64,000 nt of DNA, from positions 1 through 64,000 of the forward strand of contig JACWEP010000003.1 of the NCBI GenBank assembly GCA_014653375.1, given 5' to 3'. The translations under genes were made by a program, and so were the position numbers. Shown here piece by piece: positions 9,907 to 18,625 of the stretch. Below the pieces are notes generated by a model that ran no database searches, was not told the DNA's origin, and was given only the letters and a program-made list of their open reading frames with translations. How positions within the stretch are numbered: the first letter of the stretch is position 1; the number at the start of each line of letters is the position of its first letter. This DNA is from Pelagibacterales bacterium SAG-MED48 (GTDB lineage Bacteria > Pseudomonadota > Alphaproteobacteria > Pelagibacterales > Pelagibacteraceae).

Positions 9907-9941
9907 GAATTTTCCTTATTAAAACCCTCAATTCTTTTTAA
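9905..9941 (+). terminator. Weak terminator-like hairpin after the LysR gene
   Basis: AAGAATT at 9905-9911 pairs exactly with AATTCTT at 9930-9936 and is followed by TTTTA. The stem is short and AT-rich with an 18-base loop, so its strength is doubtful. Confidence 0.3.
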
Positions 9942-9965
9942 ACACTTTACAAATGTTACAAAATA

Positions 9966-10008
9966 TGCGATTGATAATCATTCGCATTGAGAATAGTTAT
10001 CATTCGCA
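9966..10008 (+). promoter_or_regulatory. Tandem Fur-like iron boxes
   Basis: The segment 9966-9986 is a near-palindrome: arms TGCGA and TCGCA around TGAT-A-ATCA, with 18 of 21 positions symmetric. A second box at 9988-10008 contains GAGAATAGTTATCATTCGCA, close to the enterobacterial Fur consensus. The sequence ATCATTCGCA recurs at 9977-9986 and 9999-10008, exactly 22 bases apart, about two helical turns. A possible promoter (TTGATA at 9971, 17-base spacer, TAGTTA at 9994) lies inside the boxes. Control of the downstream iron transporter is the natural inference. Confidence 0.75.
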
Positions 10009-10037
10009 AAATAATAAGGGTAAAGAAAAGAAAAATA

Positions 10038-11057
10038 ATGAAAAAAATAACATTAATAGTATTAATTTTAGCATTCTTTACAAATATTGGTAATGCAGCT
10101 GAAGTTAACGTTTTCAGTGCAAGACATTACGATTCAGATATTCAACTTTATGAAAAATTTACTGCTAAAACAGGAATTAAAGTAAACGTCATTTCTGGAA
10201 AAGATAAGGCTCTCCAAAAAAGAATTGTTGAAGAAGGAGCCGATTCTAAAGCGGATATTTATATTACTGCAGATGCTGGAAGATTAGGTGCATTTGATGC
10301 AAAAGGAATGTTTCAAAACTCTATGACACCCGTAATTAAATCAGCCGTACCTAAAAACTTTAGATCTACAAATTGGACTGGTATAGCTAAGAGAGCTAGA
10401 ATTATGTATTACTCTCCAGAAAGAGTTAATGCTAATGAACTTAATGGCATGACATATGAAGGTCTCGCAGACTCTAAATGGAAGGGTAGAGTTGTTATAA
10501 GAAAATCTAATAATATCTACAATCAATCTCTTGTAGCATCATTAGTTAAAAATGTTGGAAAAAAAGAAACATGTTCTTGGGCAAAAGGTGTAGTTGCTAA
10601 CATGGCTAGAGACTCTAAAGGAAATGATAGAGCTCAAATTTTAGCTGTTGCAGCAGGTGAAGCAGATTTAGCGGTCGCTAATACATATTACTATGCTTTG
10701 ATGTTATCTGGAAAAAAAGGTGCTGAACAACAAGCAGCAGCTAAAAAAGTATTACCATTTTTTCCTAACCAAGGAGATAGAGGAACTCACATGAATATTA
10801 GTGGAGGTGGTATACTTAAAAATGCTCCAAACACTACCAATGCAAAAAAACTACTTGAGTTTTTATTAACTAAAGAAGCGCAGAGCCACATAGTTAATAA
10901 TACATTTGAATATCCAATGATTGATGGTGTTGAGCCACATGAATTAGTTAAGCAAATGGGTCTTGGATACAAACAAGATTTAAATACTAAAGTAGTTAAC
11001 TACGAAAAAAACCAAGCTAAAGCATTAGAGTGTATGTTAGCTGCAAATTGGAAATAG
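10038..11057 (+). CDS. Ferric iron ABC transporter substrate-binding protein (FutA/AfuA type)
   Basis: I place the start at ATG 10038, giving a 339-residue precursor with a clean signal peptide (MKKITLIVLILAFFTNIGNA). The longer frame from TTG 9987 would run through the Fur-like operator. The mature protein begins EVNVFSARHYDSD, as in FutA/IdiA periplasmic iron-binding proteins. It keeps the paired tyrosines in ANTYYYALM that coordinate ferric iron in this family. It delivers iron to the permease and ATPase encoded next. Confidence 0.92.
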   Translation: MKKITLIVLILAFFTNIGNAAEVNVFSARHYDSDIQLYEKFTAKTGIKVNVISGKDKALQKRIVEEGADSKADIYITADAGRLGAFDAKGMFQNSMTPVIKSAVPKNFRSTNWTGIAKRARIMYYSPERVNANELNGMTYEGLADSKWKGRVVIRKSNNIYNQSLVASLVKNVGKKETCSWAKGVVANMARDSKGNDRAQILAVAAGEADLAVANTYYYALMLSGKKGAEQQAAAKKVLPFFPNQGDRGTHMNISGGGILKNAPNTTNAKKLLEFLLTKEAQSHIVNNTFEYPMIDGVEPHELVKQMGLGYKQDLNTKVVNYEKNQAKALECMLAANWK

Positions 11058-11063
11058 TTAATT

Positions 11064-11177
11064 GTGAAAAAGAATTTATTAAATAATCATTTACTATCTA
11101 CAAGTGTGGATCAGTCTAATGGTTCACTAGTGGGTCAGATAACATGTGAGCCATGTGCACTTAATATTAAAGGGTAA
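11064..11177 (+). CDS. Possible 37-residue peptide between futA-like and futB-like genes
   Basis: A short frame from GTG 11064 to TAA 11175-11177 encodes 37 residues including a CEPC pair. There is no homology I can name and the start codon is weak. The same bases form a stable inverted repeat, which may be the real selected element. Treat it as a doubtful gene. Confidence 0.2.
   Translation: MKKNLLNNHLLSTSVDQSNGSLVGQITCEPCALNIKG
11119..11154 (+). other. Intercistronic hairpin between iron-binding protein and permease genes
   Basis: ATGGTTCAC at 11119-11127 pairs with GTGAGCCAT at 11146-11154 (nine pairs, one of them G-U). No U-tract follows, so it is not a normal terminator. Such structures between a binding-protein gene and its permease commonly stabilise the upstream mRNA and lower downstream expression; that role here is inferred. 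Confidence 0.5.
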
Positions 11178-11179
11178 AT

Positions 11180-12799
11180 ATGTATTTAAGAAAAATAAAC
11201 ATTTGGTATTTAAGCTCATTTTTAATTTCTGTAGCAGTGGCTATACCAATTGTTACTGTATTTTCTAGCTTTTTTGAAAGTACAAGTGATTACTCTTCAA
11301 TTATTCAAAATACATTTCTCTATGAATACATTTTTAATTCTTTCTCACTTTTATTAGGGGTTTTAATTTTAACCTTTGTTATTGGAGTAGGGTGTTCTTA
11401 TCTAGTTTCATTTTATCAGTTCCCAGGAGCCAATTTCTTTAAATGGGCATTGATTTTATCATTTGCAGTTCCAGCTTATATTTATGCTTATTCTTTAACT
11501 GCTTTTTTTGAAAATTATGGAACTGCGTTTACGATATTAAAAAACATATTTGGCGAAGGTAATTACAATTCTCAAATACCAAAGTTTGATGGAATGATGG
11601 GGGCAATAATTGCAATTTCATTTTCTTTATTTGGCTATGTATATGTTCTCACGCGAGCATCATTCCACTATCAGTCTCAAAATTTAATCGAACTTGGTAA
11701 AAATTTAGGTTTTAGTAAACAAAAATCATTTTTTAAAATAATTCTTCCCTCAGCAAGACCAGCAATAGTTGCAGGATTATCTCTTGTTGCAATGGAAACA
11801 TTGTCAGACTTTGGCTCAGTATCTTTTTTTGGAATTTCTACTCTTACTACGGGAATTTATAATGCCTGGATTTCTTTTGATGATCTTGCTTTAGCAAATC
11901 AATTATCATTTTATCTATTAATGTTTATTTTAGGTTTATTTGTTTTAGAAAATTTATCTAGAAAGAAAGCGCAATATCACTCTCCAGCTAAGGGTGGTTT
12001 TAAAAAAAAATCAAAAAGTATTTTAAAAGGATATAAAGCTGTATTAGCGTTTTCTTTTTGTGCATTGATATTTTTTATAAGTTTTTTATTTCCTGTATTA
12101 CAAATGTTATACTGGACTATTATTTTTCCAAAGCATTTAGCAGATTTAAATTTAATTGAATTATTTTTTAACACAACTATTTTAGTTTTTTTATCTAGTA
12201 TTGTTTTGATCAGTTTTGCTTTTATTTCTAATTATGGAAATAGACTTTCAAAAAGTAAATTTTTAGAAATTTTAACTACATTTTCAATTTCAGGTTATGC
12301 AATGCCAGGCATAATTTTAGCCGTTGCATTTATTACATTTATTTCTTGGTTTGATAATAACATTGTTGCTTACTTTAAATTAGAAACAATTAAATCTATT
12401 TTTATTGGTTCAATCATCGGTCTTGTTGTTGTTTATTTTATAAGATTTTATTCTTTAGCTAGTAATGGAATTAAATCTGGATATTTAAAAATAAGTTATT
12501 CAATTGATGAAAGTGCGTATTTACTTGGTTATTCTAAATTCAAAACTTTTAAAGATATACATATCCCTTATTTGAAAAACTCTATTTTATTGATTGGAAT
12601 ATTAATAGCTATTGAGATCATTAAAGAATTACCAATTACATTAATAATGAGGCCTTTTAATTTTGAAACTTTTGCAACACAAGCATATATCTATGCCTCA
12701 CAAGATTTATTAGAGGCGGCTGCTGCACCTTCATTATTCCTTATTCTTATTGCAAGTTTCTTTATTTTAATTACATCTAGATATATTCTTAAAGACTAA
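11180..12799 (+). CDS. Ferric iron ABC transporter permease (FutB/FbpB type)
   Basis: A 539-residue inner-membrane protein with about twelve helices and two internally repeated permease domains, each carrying an EAA-type loop (IELGKNLGFSKQKSFFKIILPSARP in the first half, DESAYLLGYSKFKTFKDIHIP in the second). This duplicated architecture is characteristic of FbpB-like iron permeases. It lies between the binding protein and ATPase genes. Confidence 0.9.
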   Translation: MYLRKINIWYLSSFLISVAVAIPIVTVFSSFFESTSDYSSIIQNTFLYEYIFNSFSLLLGVLILTFVIGVGCSYLVSFYQFPGANFFKWALILSFAVPAYIYAYSLTAFFENYGTAFTILKNIFGEGNYNSQIPKFDGMMGAIIAISFSLFGYVYVLTRASFHYQSQNLIELGKNLGFSKQKSFFKIILPSARPAIVAGLSLVAMETLSDFGSVSFFGISTLTTGIYNAWISFDDLALANQLSFYLLMFILGLFVLENLSRKKAQYHSPAKGGFKKKSKSILKGYKAVLAFSFCALIFFISFLFPVLQMLYWTIIFPKHLADLNLIELFFNTTILVFLSSIVLISFAFISNYGNRLSKSKFLEILTTFSISGYAMPGIILAVAFITFISWFDNNIVAYFKLETIKSIFIGSIIGLVVVYFIRFYSLASNGIKSGYLKISYSIDESAYLLGYSKFKTFKDIHIPYLKNSILLIGILIAIEIIKELPITLIMRPFNFETFATQAYIYASQDLLEAAAAPSLFLILIASFFILITSRYILKD

Positions 12800-12804
12800 C
12801 AATT

Positions 12805-13863
12805 ATGGCTAAAAATTTTTTAGAAATTGACAATGTTACTTTTGCAGCAAGCGAAAAAAGCAAGGTTAACAATGTCTCTTTAACAATTGAAAATGAAGGA
12901 GATATTATCTGTCTTTTAGGACCATCTGGAATTGGTAAAACTACAATTTTAAGAACTATAGCTGGACTTGAAAAAATTCAATCAGGAACAATTTCATTAA
13001 AAAATAAGATTATTTCATCTAAAAATGTACATATTGAACCAGAAAATCGAAATATATCTTTAGCTTTTCAGGATAATTCTCTTTTTCCACATTATAACGT
13101 AATTCAAAACATACAGTTTGGAGCAGAAAGAAATAAAAAAAATAAAAAAACCTTAACAATTGATGAGGTTGTTGAGTTTCTACATTTAGATCATATTAAA
13201 GATAAATTTCCACATCAAATAAGTTCTGGTGAAGCTCAAAGAGCTGCGTTAGCAAGAGCATTACTTTCGAAACCTGATTTATTATTGTTAGACGAACCAT
13301 TATCTAATGTTGATCAAAGTTTTAAGGAAGAAATACAAGTTAAGTTAAAACAAATTTTAACCGATTTAAAGATTACAACAATTATTGTAACTCATGACTC
13401 TTATGAGGCATTTTATCTAGGAAGTAAATGTGGGATAATTTTAGATAGTCAATTAAAGCAGTATGATGATCCTTATAACGTTTATCATTTTCCAAATTCA
13501 ATAGAAGTTGTTAATTTTTTAAATAGAGGAATTTTAATACCAGCAAAAGTCACAGGCGAAAATAGCTTGGAGAATGAAGATTTAGGAACAATTAAGGGAA
13601 ATTTTATTAAACATTACCCTAAAGGATCTGATGTTCAGTTACTACTTCAGCCAGAGGATTTAGAACATGATGATAAAAGTAATTTGAAATTAGAGGTTGT
13701 TGATAGAAAATTTAGAGGAACAAACTTTATTTATACCCTTAAAACTTTAAGTAACCTGCTTATCCCTGTATTTGTTCACTCTCATCACATTCATCAGCAT
13801 GAAGTAGATGAAAAGTTTGGTATTAAAAGACCAATTAATATTGATCATATAGTTTGTTTCTAA
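12805..13863 (+). CDS. Ferric iron ABC transporter ATP-binding protein (FutC/FbpC type)
   Basis: A 352-residue ATPase with Walker A GPSGIGKTT, a variant signature ISSGEAQRAA, Walker B LLLLDEPLSNVD and a switch histidine in IIVTHDSYEA. The C-terminal third is a TOBE-like regulatory domain (LLLQPEDLEHDDKSN). It begins five bases after the permease stop and completes the iron importer. Confidence 0.92.
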   Translation: MAKNFLEIDNVTFAASEKSKVNNVSLTIENEGDIICLLGPSGIGKTTILRTIAGLEKIQSGTISLKNKIISSKNVHIEPENRNISLAFQDNSLFPHYNVIQNIQFGAERNKKNKKTLTIDEVVEFLHLDHIKDKFPHQISSGEAQRAALARALLSKPDLLLLDEPLSNVDQSFKEEIQVKLKQILTDLKITTIIVTHDSYEAFYLGSKCGIILDSQLKQYDDPYNVYHFPNSIEVVNFLNRGILIPAKVTGENSLENEDLGTIKGNFIKHYPKGSDVQLLLQPEDLEHDDKSNLKLEVVDRKFRGTNFIYTLKTLSNLLIPVFVHSHHIHQHEVDEKFGIKRPINIDHIVCF

Positions 13864-13881
13864 TAAATACTATTTCCATAT

Positions 13882-14580
13882 ATGAGCAATAGATTTAAGA
13901 TATTTTTTAAAGGAGTAACTGATGTAAGCCCTTTAATGATACCAGTTGTACCTTTTGGAATAATTTTTGGTGTACTTGCTATTGATCTTGGATTATCAGC
14001 ACTTACCACAATGGCAATGTCGATCATTATCTTTGGTGGCGCATCACAAATAGTTTTTTTACAACTCTTTTCAGCAGGTGCCTCCTCACTAGTAATACTA
14101 AGTTCGGTAGGAGCTGTTAATTCAAGACATTTACTATATGGAGCAGTTTTATCAGAGCATATGTCGGATTTTAAAATGACATGGAAAATAATAATTTCAT
14201 ATTTTTTAGTTGATCAGGCTTTTGCAGTTACAAATCCTTATTTAAAGAAAAGTAATGATAAAGATAAGGTATTTCATTCATTTGGAGCAGGGGCCACCTG
14301 TTGGACAGTTTGGCAAACAACCACATTAATTGGAATATTTCTAGGTTCAATAATACCTGAAAAATTAGGTTTAAGTTTTGCAGTTCCTTTAACGTTTTTA
14401 GCTCTTTTAGTTGATGATTTTAGAAAATTGATAAATGTAATTGTAATTATTGCTTCTGGATTTATCGCAACAATTGGCTATGAAGTTATACCTTTTAAAG
14501 CGTATGTAATTGTAGCTGCAGTTAGTGGTTTATTATTGGCTATGATTTTAACAAAATTTAAAGGATTAAATAATGGTTGA
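13882..14580 (+). CDS. azlC: AzlC-family branched-chain amino acid exporter, large subunit
   Basis: A 232-residue membrane protein with the AzlC features: VSPLMIPVVPFGIIFGVLA at the N-terminus, GGASQIVFLQLFSAGAS and NSRHLLYGAVLSEH. With AzlD it forms a transporter linked to branched-chain amino acid export. The azlD start overlaps its 3' end by eight bases. Confidence 0.9.
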   Translation: MSNRFKIFFKGVTDVSPLMIPVVPFGIIFGVLAIDLGLSALTTMAMSIIIFGGASQIVFLQLFSAGASSLVILSSVGAVNSRHLLYGAVLSEHMSDFKMTWKIIISYFLVDQAFAVTNPYLKKSNDKDKVFHSFGAGATCWTVWQTTTLIGIFLGSIIPEKLGLSFAVPLTFLALLVDDFRKLINVIVIIASGFIATIGYEVIPFKAYVIVAAVSGLLLAMILTKFKGLNNG

Positions 14581-14893
14581 GTGGTCATTAATAGTTTATT
14601 GCGGAATAATTACTTTCTTTTCAAGATATCTTATGATTGCGATACTTAAAAAAGAAATGTTTACAGATAGAATTAGAGAAGTTTTATCTTATGTTCCATC
14701 AGCAATTTTTCCTGCAATAATTTTTCCAGCGATATTTTTAGATAATTCTGGAGATCTTTTATTAGAAGCTAATCCAAAAATATTTGCAGCAATTATAGCA
14801 ATTTTAGTAGGCTTGATCACAAAAAATGTAATAGCAACAATTTTTTCTGGATTAATTTCTTATTGGTTTTTAATTTTTATTATTTTTAATTAG
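14573..14893 (+). CDS. azlD: AzlD domain protein, small subunit of the AzlCD transporter
   Basis: A 106-residue protein with about four hydrophobic helices. It matches AzlD by size, by the RYLMIAILKKEMFTDRIREVLSYVPSA-type central segment (basic loop then V-P-S-A) and by its position overlapping azlC. It ends convergently with the MBL-fold gene, overlapping it by eight bases. Confidence 0.88.
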   Translation: MVEWSLIVYCGIITFFSRYLMIAILKKEMFTDRIREVLSYVPSAIFPAIIFPAIFLDNSGDLLLEANPKIFAAIIAILVGLITKNVIATIFSGLISYWFLIFIIFN

Positions 14894-15569
14894 CACCTAA
14901 TTGAATATTTCTACTAACGTTACTTTCAATCATTTTAGGCCTAGCTAGGTTCAGTTTAGACATTATATCAACATATTCATTGACACTTTTAACTTGTAGT
15001 CTTGGATTAAATTTTTTTTCATTTCCAATAGTGCTTGATAATTTGCCATTATAGTCGTGTCCTGGATAAACTAAAGTTTCATCAGGTAATTTTAAAAGAT
15101 TATTGAATAAAGAGTTGTAAGCGTCCTCAGAACTACCGTTTTGAAAATCTGTTCTTCCAGTTCCATTTATTAAAAGTGTGTCACCAGTGAAAAGATGATT
15201 ATCTAATAAAAAACTATAACTGTCCGAAGTATGTCCAGGTGTATAAAGTGATTTAATCTTTAAACTATCAATTTCTATAACCTCACCATCTTTTACTTTT
15301 ATTTCAACAGTATCAGCTGGAGTATGTTCGCCCATCAAAGTTGCACAATCTGTTACTTCTTTTAATTTAGATGCACCAGTTACATGGTCAGCATGAATAT
15401 GAGTGTCTATTACTTTAACAAGTTGAAGATCTAATTCTCTAAGAATTTTTATATAATCATCTGTATTTTCTATTACAGGATCTATAATGACCGCTTCGCG
15501 ACCTTTTGCCGATGCGATTATGTAAGTGTAAGTAGAAGATTTAGTATCAAATTCTTGTTTAAAAATCAT
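14886..15569 (-). CDS. MBL-fold hydrolase, persulfide dioxygenase (ETHE1)-like
   Basis: A 227-residue metallo-beta-lactamase-fold enzyme with the metal motif THIHADHVTG and the downstream ligands in TPGHTSDSY, FTGDTLLINGTGRTDFQNG and YPGHDYNG. The GTGRTDFQ stretch is typical of ETHE1-type persulfide dioxygenases, which oxidise glutathione persulfide to sulfite. A glyoxalase II role is the main alternative. Sulfite production would link it to the sulfite-handling genes near 53-60 kb, but that link is inference. Confidence 0.82.
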   Translation of the reverse strand: MIFKQEFDTKSSTYTYIIASAKGREAVIIDPVIENTDDYIKILRELDLQLVKVIDTHIHADHVTGASKLKEVTDCATLMGEHTPADTVEIKVKDGEVIEIDSLKIKSLYTPGHTSDSYSFLLDNHLFTGDTLLINGTGRTDFQNGSSEDAYNSLFNNLLKLPDETLVYPGHDYNGKLSSTIGNEKKFNPRLQVKSVNEYVDIMSKLNLARPKMIESNVSRNIQLGAN

Positions 15570-15620
15570 GAGTAGATTAATATCAGAAAATGTTTAATTT
15601 TCTATTACAATTAACATTTA

Positions 15621-16073
15621 ATGATTAAAGATATAAAAACCTTGAAATTAAAACCCATTCTATTAATTGCTGTATATTTTAGTTTGATTAATTTTGCTTA
15701 TTCTCACAATCATTTTCCCATAACAATTGACTCAAAAATAATGATTGCAAAAGGTAAAATTGCATATGAAAATAATTGTGTTTCTTGTCATATGATTAAT
15801 TTAGCTGGTGCAAAGAATTGGAAAGGTGTTGATGAAGATGGTCATAGAAAAGCACCTCCTCTAAATGGAACGGGCCATACTTGGCATCATGATGACAAAA
15901 CTTTACATGCTATAATTAAAAATGGTTTAGCAAAATTAGTAAAAAACTACGAAGGAAAAATGATAGGGTTTGAAGACAAGTTATCAGATAAAGATATTGA
16001 TAGTGTTTTAGCTTATATTAAGTCTTATTGGCCAAAAGATAAATATGATCATCAAATAAACATGAGCAAATAA
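15621..16073 (+). CDS. Periplasmic c-type cytochrome
   Basis: A 150-residue protein with a signal peptide (hydrophobic residues 12-27) and a single haem motif CVSCH near residue 53. It also has APPLNGTGHTWHH and a likely axial methionine in GKMIGF. The fold is a class I cytochrome c with the ending DIDSVLAYIKSYWP. Its redox partner is unknown. The DUF4396 membrane protein gene starts three bases after its stop, so the two probably work together. Confidence 0.88.
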   Translation: MIKDIKTLKLKPILLIAVYFSLINFAYSHNHFPITIDSKIMIAKGKIAYENNCVSCHMINLAGAKNWKGVDEDGHRKAPPLNGTGHTWHHDDKTLHAIIKNGLAKLVKNYEGKMIGFEDKLSDKDIDSVLAYIKSYWPKDKYDHQINMSK

Positions 16074-16075
16074 TC

Positions 16076-16513
16076 ATGGAAGATCAAAAATTTAATTGGT
16101 CTTGTAAAGCCACCTGGAAAAAAAGTGCAAAAAATACAATGTGGTGTGTGCTTGGTTGTGCAATTGGTGATTTTGGAACTATTTTATTTTTTCAATTAAC
16201 CCAAATACCTTTTCCAATATTGGGAATAATGATACTTGCAATTATTAATGGGTTAATAACCAGTATAATTCTTGAAACATTTATATTAATTAGGCAAAAT
16301 TTTACTTTTATAAATGCATTGAAAACTGCATCAGGAATGAGTTTAATTTCAATGTTAAGCATGGAAATAATGATGAACTTAACCGATTATATTTTAACAG
16401 GAGGTGCAATTTTAACATGGTGGGTAGTTCCAATAATGTTGACTGTTGGTTTTTTAACACCATGGCCCTACAATTATTGGAGACTTAAAAAGTTTGGAAT
16501 AAATTGTCATTAG
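16076..16513 (+). CDS. DUF4396 family membrane protein
   Basis: A 145-residue protein with about four hydrophobic helices. It carries the DUF4396 signatures WKKSAKNTMWCVLGCAIGDF and GMSLISMLSMEIMMNLTDY. Members have no known function. Its tight coupling to a cytochrome c gene suggests a membrane redox or metal role. Confidence 0.8.
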   Translation: MEDQKFNWSCKATWKKSAKNTMWCVLGCAIGDFGTILFFQLTQIPFPILGIMILAIINGLITSIILETFILIRQNFTFINALKTASGMSLISMLSMEIMMNLTDYILTGGAILTWWVVPIMLTVGFLTPWPYNYWRLKKFGINCH

Positions 16514-16541
16514 TATTAATTGAACGTAATTAATCAATAAA

Positions 16542-17855
16542 CTATTTTTTAAATCTTAAGTAAATTCTATCTAAATAATAAAATAGCGACAAAGCTCTCA
16601 AGATCATAAAGATGCATAGAGAAATCCAAATTCCTGTATTAGAAAAATAATTTACTAAGATTAAAGAAATAATTAAATAAAGAAACACAGAAAAAATCAT
16701 AGCATTTTTAAGTTCTTTTGTTTGAGATGCCCCTATGAATATTCCATCAAATTGAAAACAAAAAGATGAAATAAAAGGAATTATAATCAACCAAATAGAA
16801 TAATCTAAACTTAAAATTCTAATTGTATAAATATCAGTCATCAAAAAAATTATTTTTTCATGAATAATAAGATATAAAATAGAAATTATTAATCCTGTAA
16901 TCGAGCTCAAGATAAAAGAATTTTTTAAAATTGATTTAAATAACTTGAAATCTTTTTTTCCTAAAGAATAACCTACGATACCTTCTGTTGAAAAGGCGTA
17001 TGCATCCAGGATAAAAGCAGATAAAAAAACAAGATTAATTAATATTGCATTAGCAGCAATAAACTGTTCTCCTATTTGAGAGCCTAAATAGGTAAACCAT
17101 AAAAAAGAAAAAGTTAGCAAAATTGTTCTAACAAAAATATTAAAATTGATATTAAATATTTCTTTAACTCTTTTTATTTTTAAGAGCTTTTTAATATCTA
17201 TATTGATTATTGAAATTTTATTTAAATACCAAAATGTATAAACTAAGAATATTAAGGAAGTGACGGCTGCAGAAATTAGTGTACCGTATGCAACACCTTT
17301 AATATTTAAATCGTATTTAGTAACAAAAATTATACTTAAAATTATGTTAAGAATTGAAAAAATTCCAACAGCTAAACTTGAAATTTTAGTTTTTTGAAGC
17401 CCAACAAAAAGTCCAGTTATAATATAAATAGTCAATTCACCTGGAGCAGAGTAAATTCTTATTTTGAAATATTGTTTAAATAATTCACTAGTATCGTTTG
17501 AAAGACTGAATATTTTTAAACTTAATAATAGTATAAAGTTCTGAAGAATTATTAGCGATAAAGATAAAAAGAGTACAAATAATAAATTTCTTAAAAGAAT
17601 ATTTGTTATTTCTTGAAAATTATTTTGACCAAAAGCATTAGATACCATTCCAACGGTTCCCATTCTTAAAAAGCCAAAACTCCAAAAAATCATTGAAAAT
17701 AAATTTGCAGCTATTGACGTTGCTGATAAATAAGAAAGTTCTTCAAGATTTCCCATTAATGATGTGTCAATAATTCCAACTAGCGGCACTGCAAGATTGG
17801 CAAAAAATATGGGTATAGAGAGTTTTAAGATATATTGGATAGAGGATTTTTGCAT
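16542..17855 (-). CDS. MATE-family efflux transporter (DinF-like)
   Basis: A 437-residue protein with about twelve hydrophobic helices. MATE hallmarks are the opening IFFANLAVPLVGIIDTSLMG, the segment SFGFLRMGTVGMVSNAFGQN, and the repeat-two segment AYAFSTEGIVGYSLGK. The DinF/NorM family exports drugs or metabolites using ion gradients. The substrate is not predictable. It is divergent from the methyltransferase gene. Confidence 0.9.
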   Translation of the reverse strand: MQKSSIQYILKLSIPIFFANLAVPLVGIIDTSLMGNLEELSYLSATSIAANLFSMIFWSFGFLRMGTVGMVSNAFGQNNFQEITNILLRNLLFVLFLSLSLIILQNFILLLSLKIFSLSNDTSELFKQYFKIRIYSAPGELTIYIITGLFVGLQKTKISSLAVGIFSILNIILSIIFVTKYDLNIKGVAYGTLISAAVTSLIFLVYTFWYLNKISIINIDIKKLLKIKRVKEIFNINFNIFVRTILLTFSFLWFTYLGSQIGEQFIAANAILINLVFLSAFILDAYAFSTEGIVGYSLGKKDFKLFKSILKNSFILSSITGLIISILYLIIHEKIIFLMTDIYTIRILSLDYSIWLIIIPFISSFCFQFDGIFIGASQTKELKNAMIFSVFLYLIISLILVNYFSNTGIWISLCIFMILRALSLFYYLDRIYLRFKK

Positions 17856-17911
17856 TATCTTAACTTTAATACTTTATTTAAAAAAAATTTCTAATGATTT
17901 ACATATTATAA

Positions 17912-18625
17912 ATGACACCATTAAAAAATTGGGATAATAAAACTTGGCTTTCATCTCAAAGATATATTCTTTCTTTTAATAGATTCATATTAAAACAAAT
18001 AAAACTAGATAGAAATTCTCGTGTTTTAGACATTGGTTGTGGAAGAGGAAAAATTATAAGCAATTTATCTAATAAATTAAAGTTACACAACAAACCTATT
18101 GGAATTGATATTGAAAAACATAAAGATAAAAGTGAAAAAATAATTTTTAAAAAAACAGATGCATTATCATTTGTGTCAAAAACCAAAATAAATTTTGATC
18201 TAATCTTAATAAAACAAACAATACATCTTGTAAAAAAAAATCAAATTAATAAACTTTTATTAATTTGTAAAAATAAACTTAATACAAATGGTAAGATAAT
18301 TATTTTAAGTTTATATCCACACAAAAACCAAATACCAACATTTGTTTTAATGAAAAAAAAATTAAAACAATCATTAAAACGAGACAAAAGTTTATTTCAA
18401 TTAATTAAAAAACATAATCCGAATCTAACTGTTAAAAAATTTATATTTAATGTAAGAATTTCAAAAAACAAATATCTTCAAATGATAAAAGATCGATATA
18501 TTTCTACTTTGCTCAATTTTACAGAAAAACAAATACAAAATGGTTTAAATGAAATTAATAAAAAATATAAAAAGAAATTAAATTTTAAAGATCAATTAAT
18601 TTGTTTGATTATAAAAAATAATTAA
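17912..18625 (+). CDS. Class I SAM-dependent methyltransferase
   Basis: A 237-residue protein with motif I VLDIGCGRGKI, an acidic strand end IGIDIEK, and motif IV-like FDLILIKQTIHLV. The rest is lysine-rich and poorly conserved. The acceptor substrate is not evident. It converges on the cytochrome b561 gene with a four-base overlap of their ends. Confidence 0.82.
   Translation: MTPLKNWDNKTWLSSQRYILSFNRFILKQIKLDRNSRVLDIGCGRGKIISNLSNKLKLHNKPIGIDIEKHKDKSEKIIFKKTDALSFVSKTKINFDLILIKQTIHLVKKNQINKLLLICKNKLNTNGKIIILSLYPHKNQIPTFVLMKKKLKQSLKRDKSLFQLIKKHNPNLTVKKFIFNVRISKNKYLQMIKDRYISTLLNFTEKQIQNGLNEINKKYKKKLNFKDQLICLIIKNN

Noticed and set aside
9987-10037. TTG-started N-terminal extension of the iron-binding protein
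   Set aside because: It would run through the Fur-like box and add a basic stretch in front of a clean signal peptide at ATG 10038.
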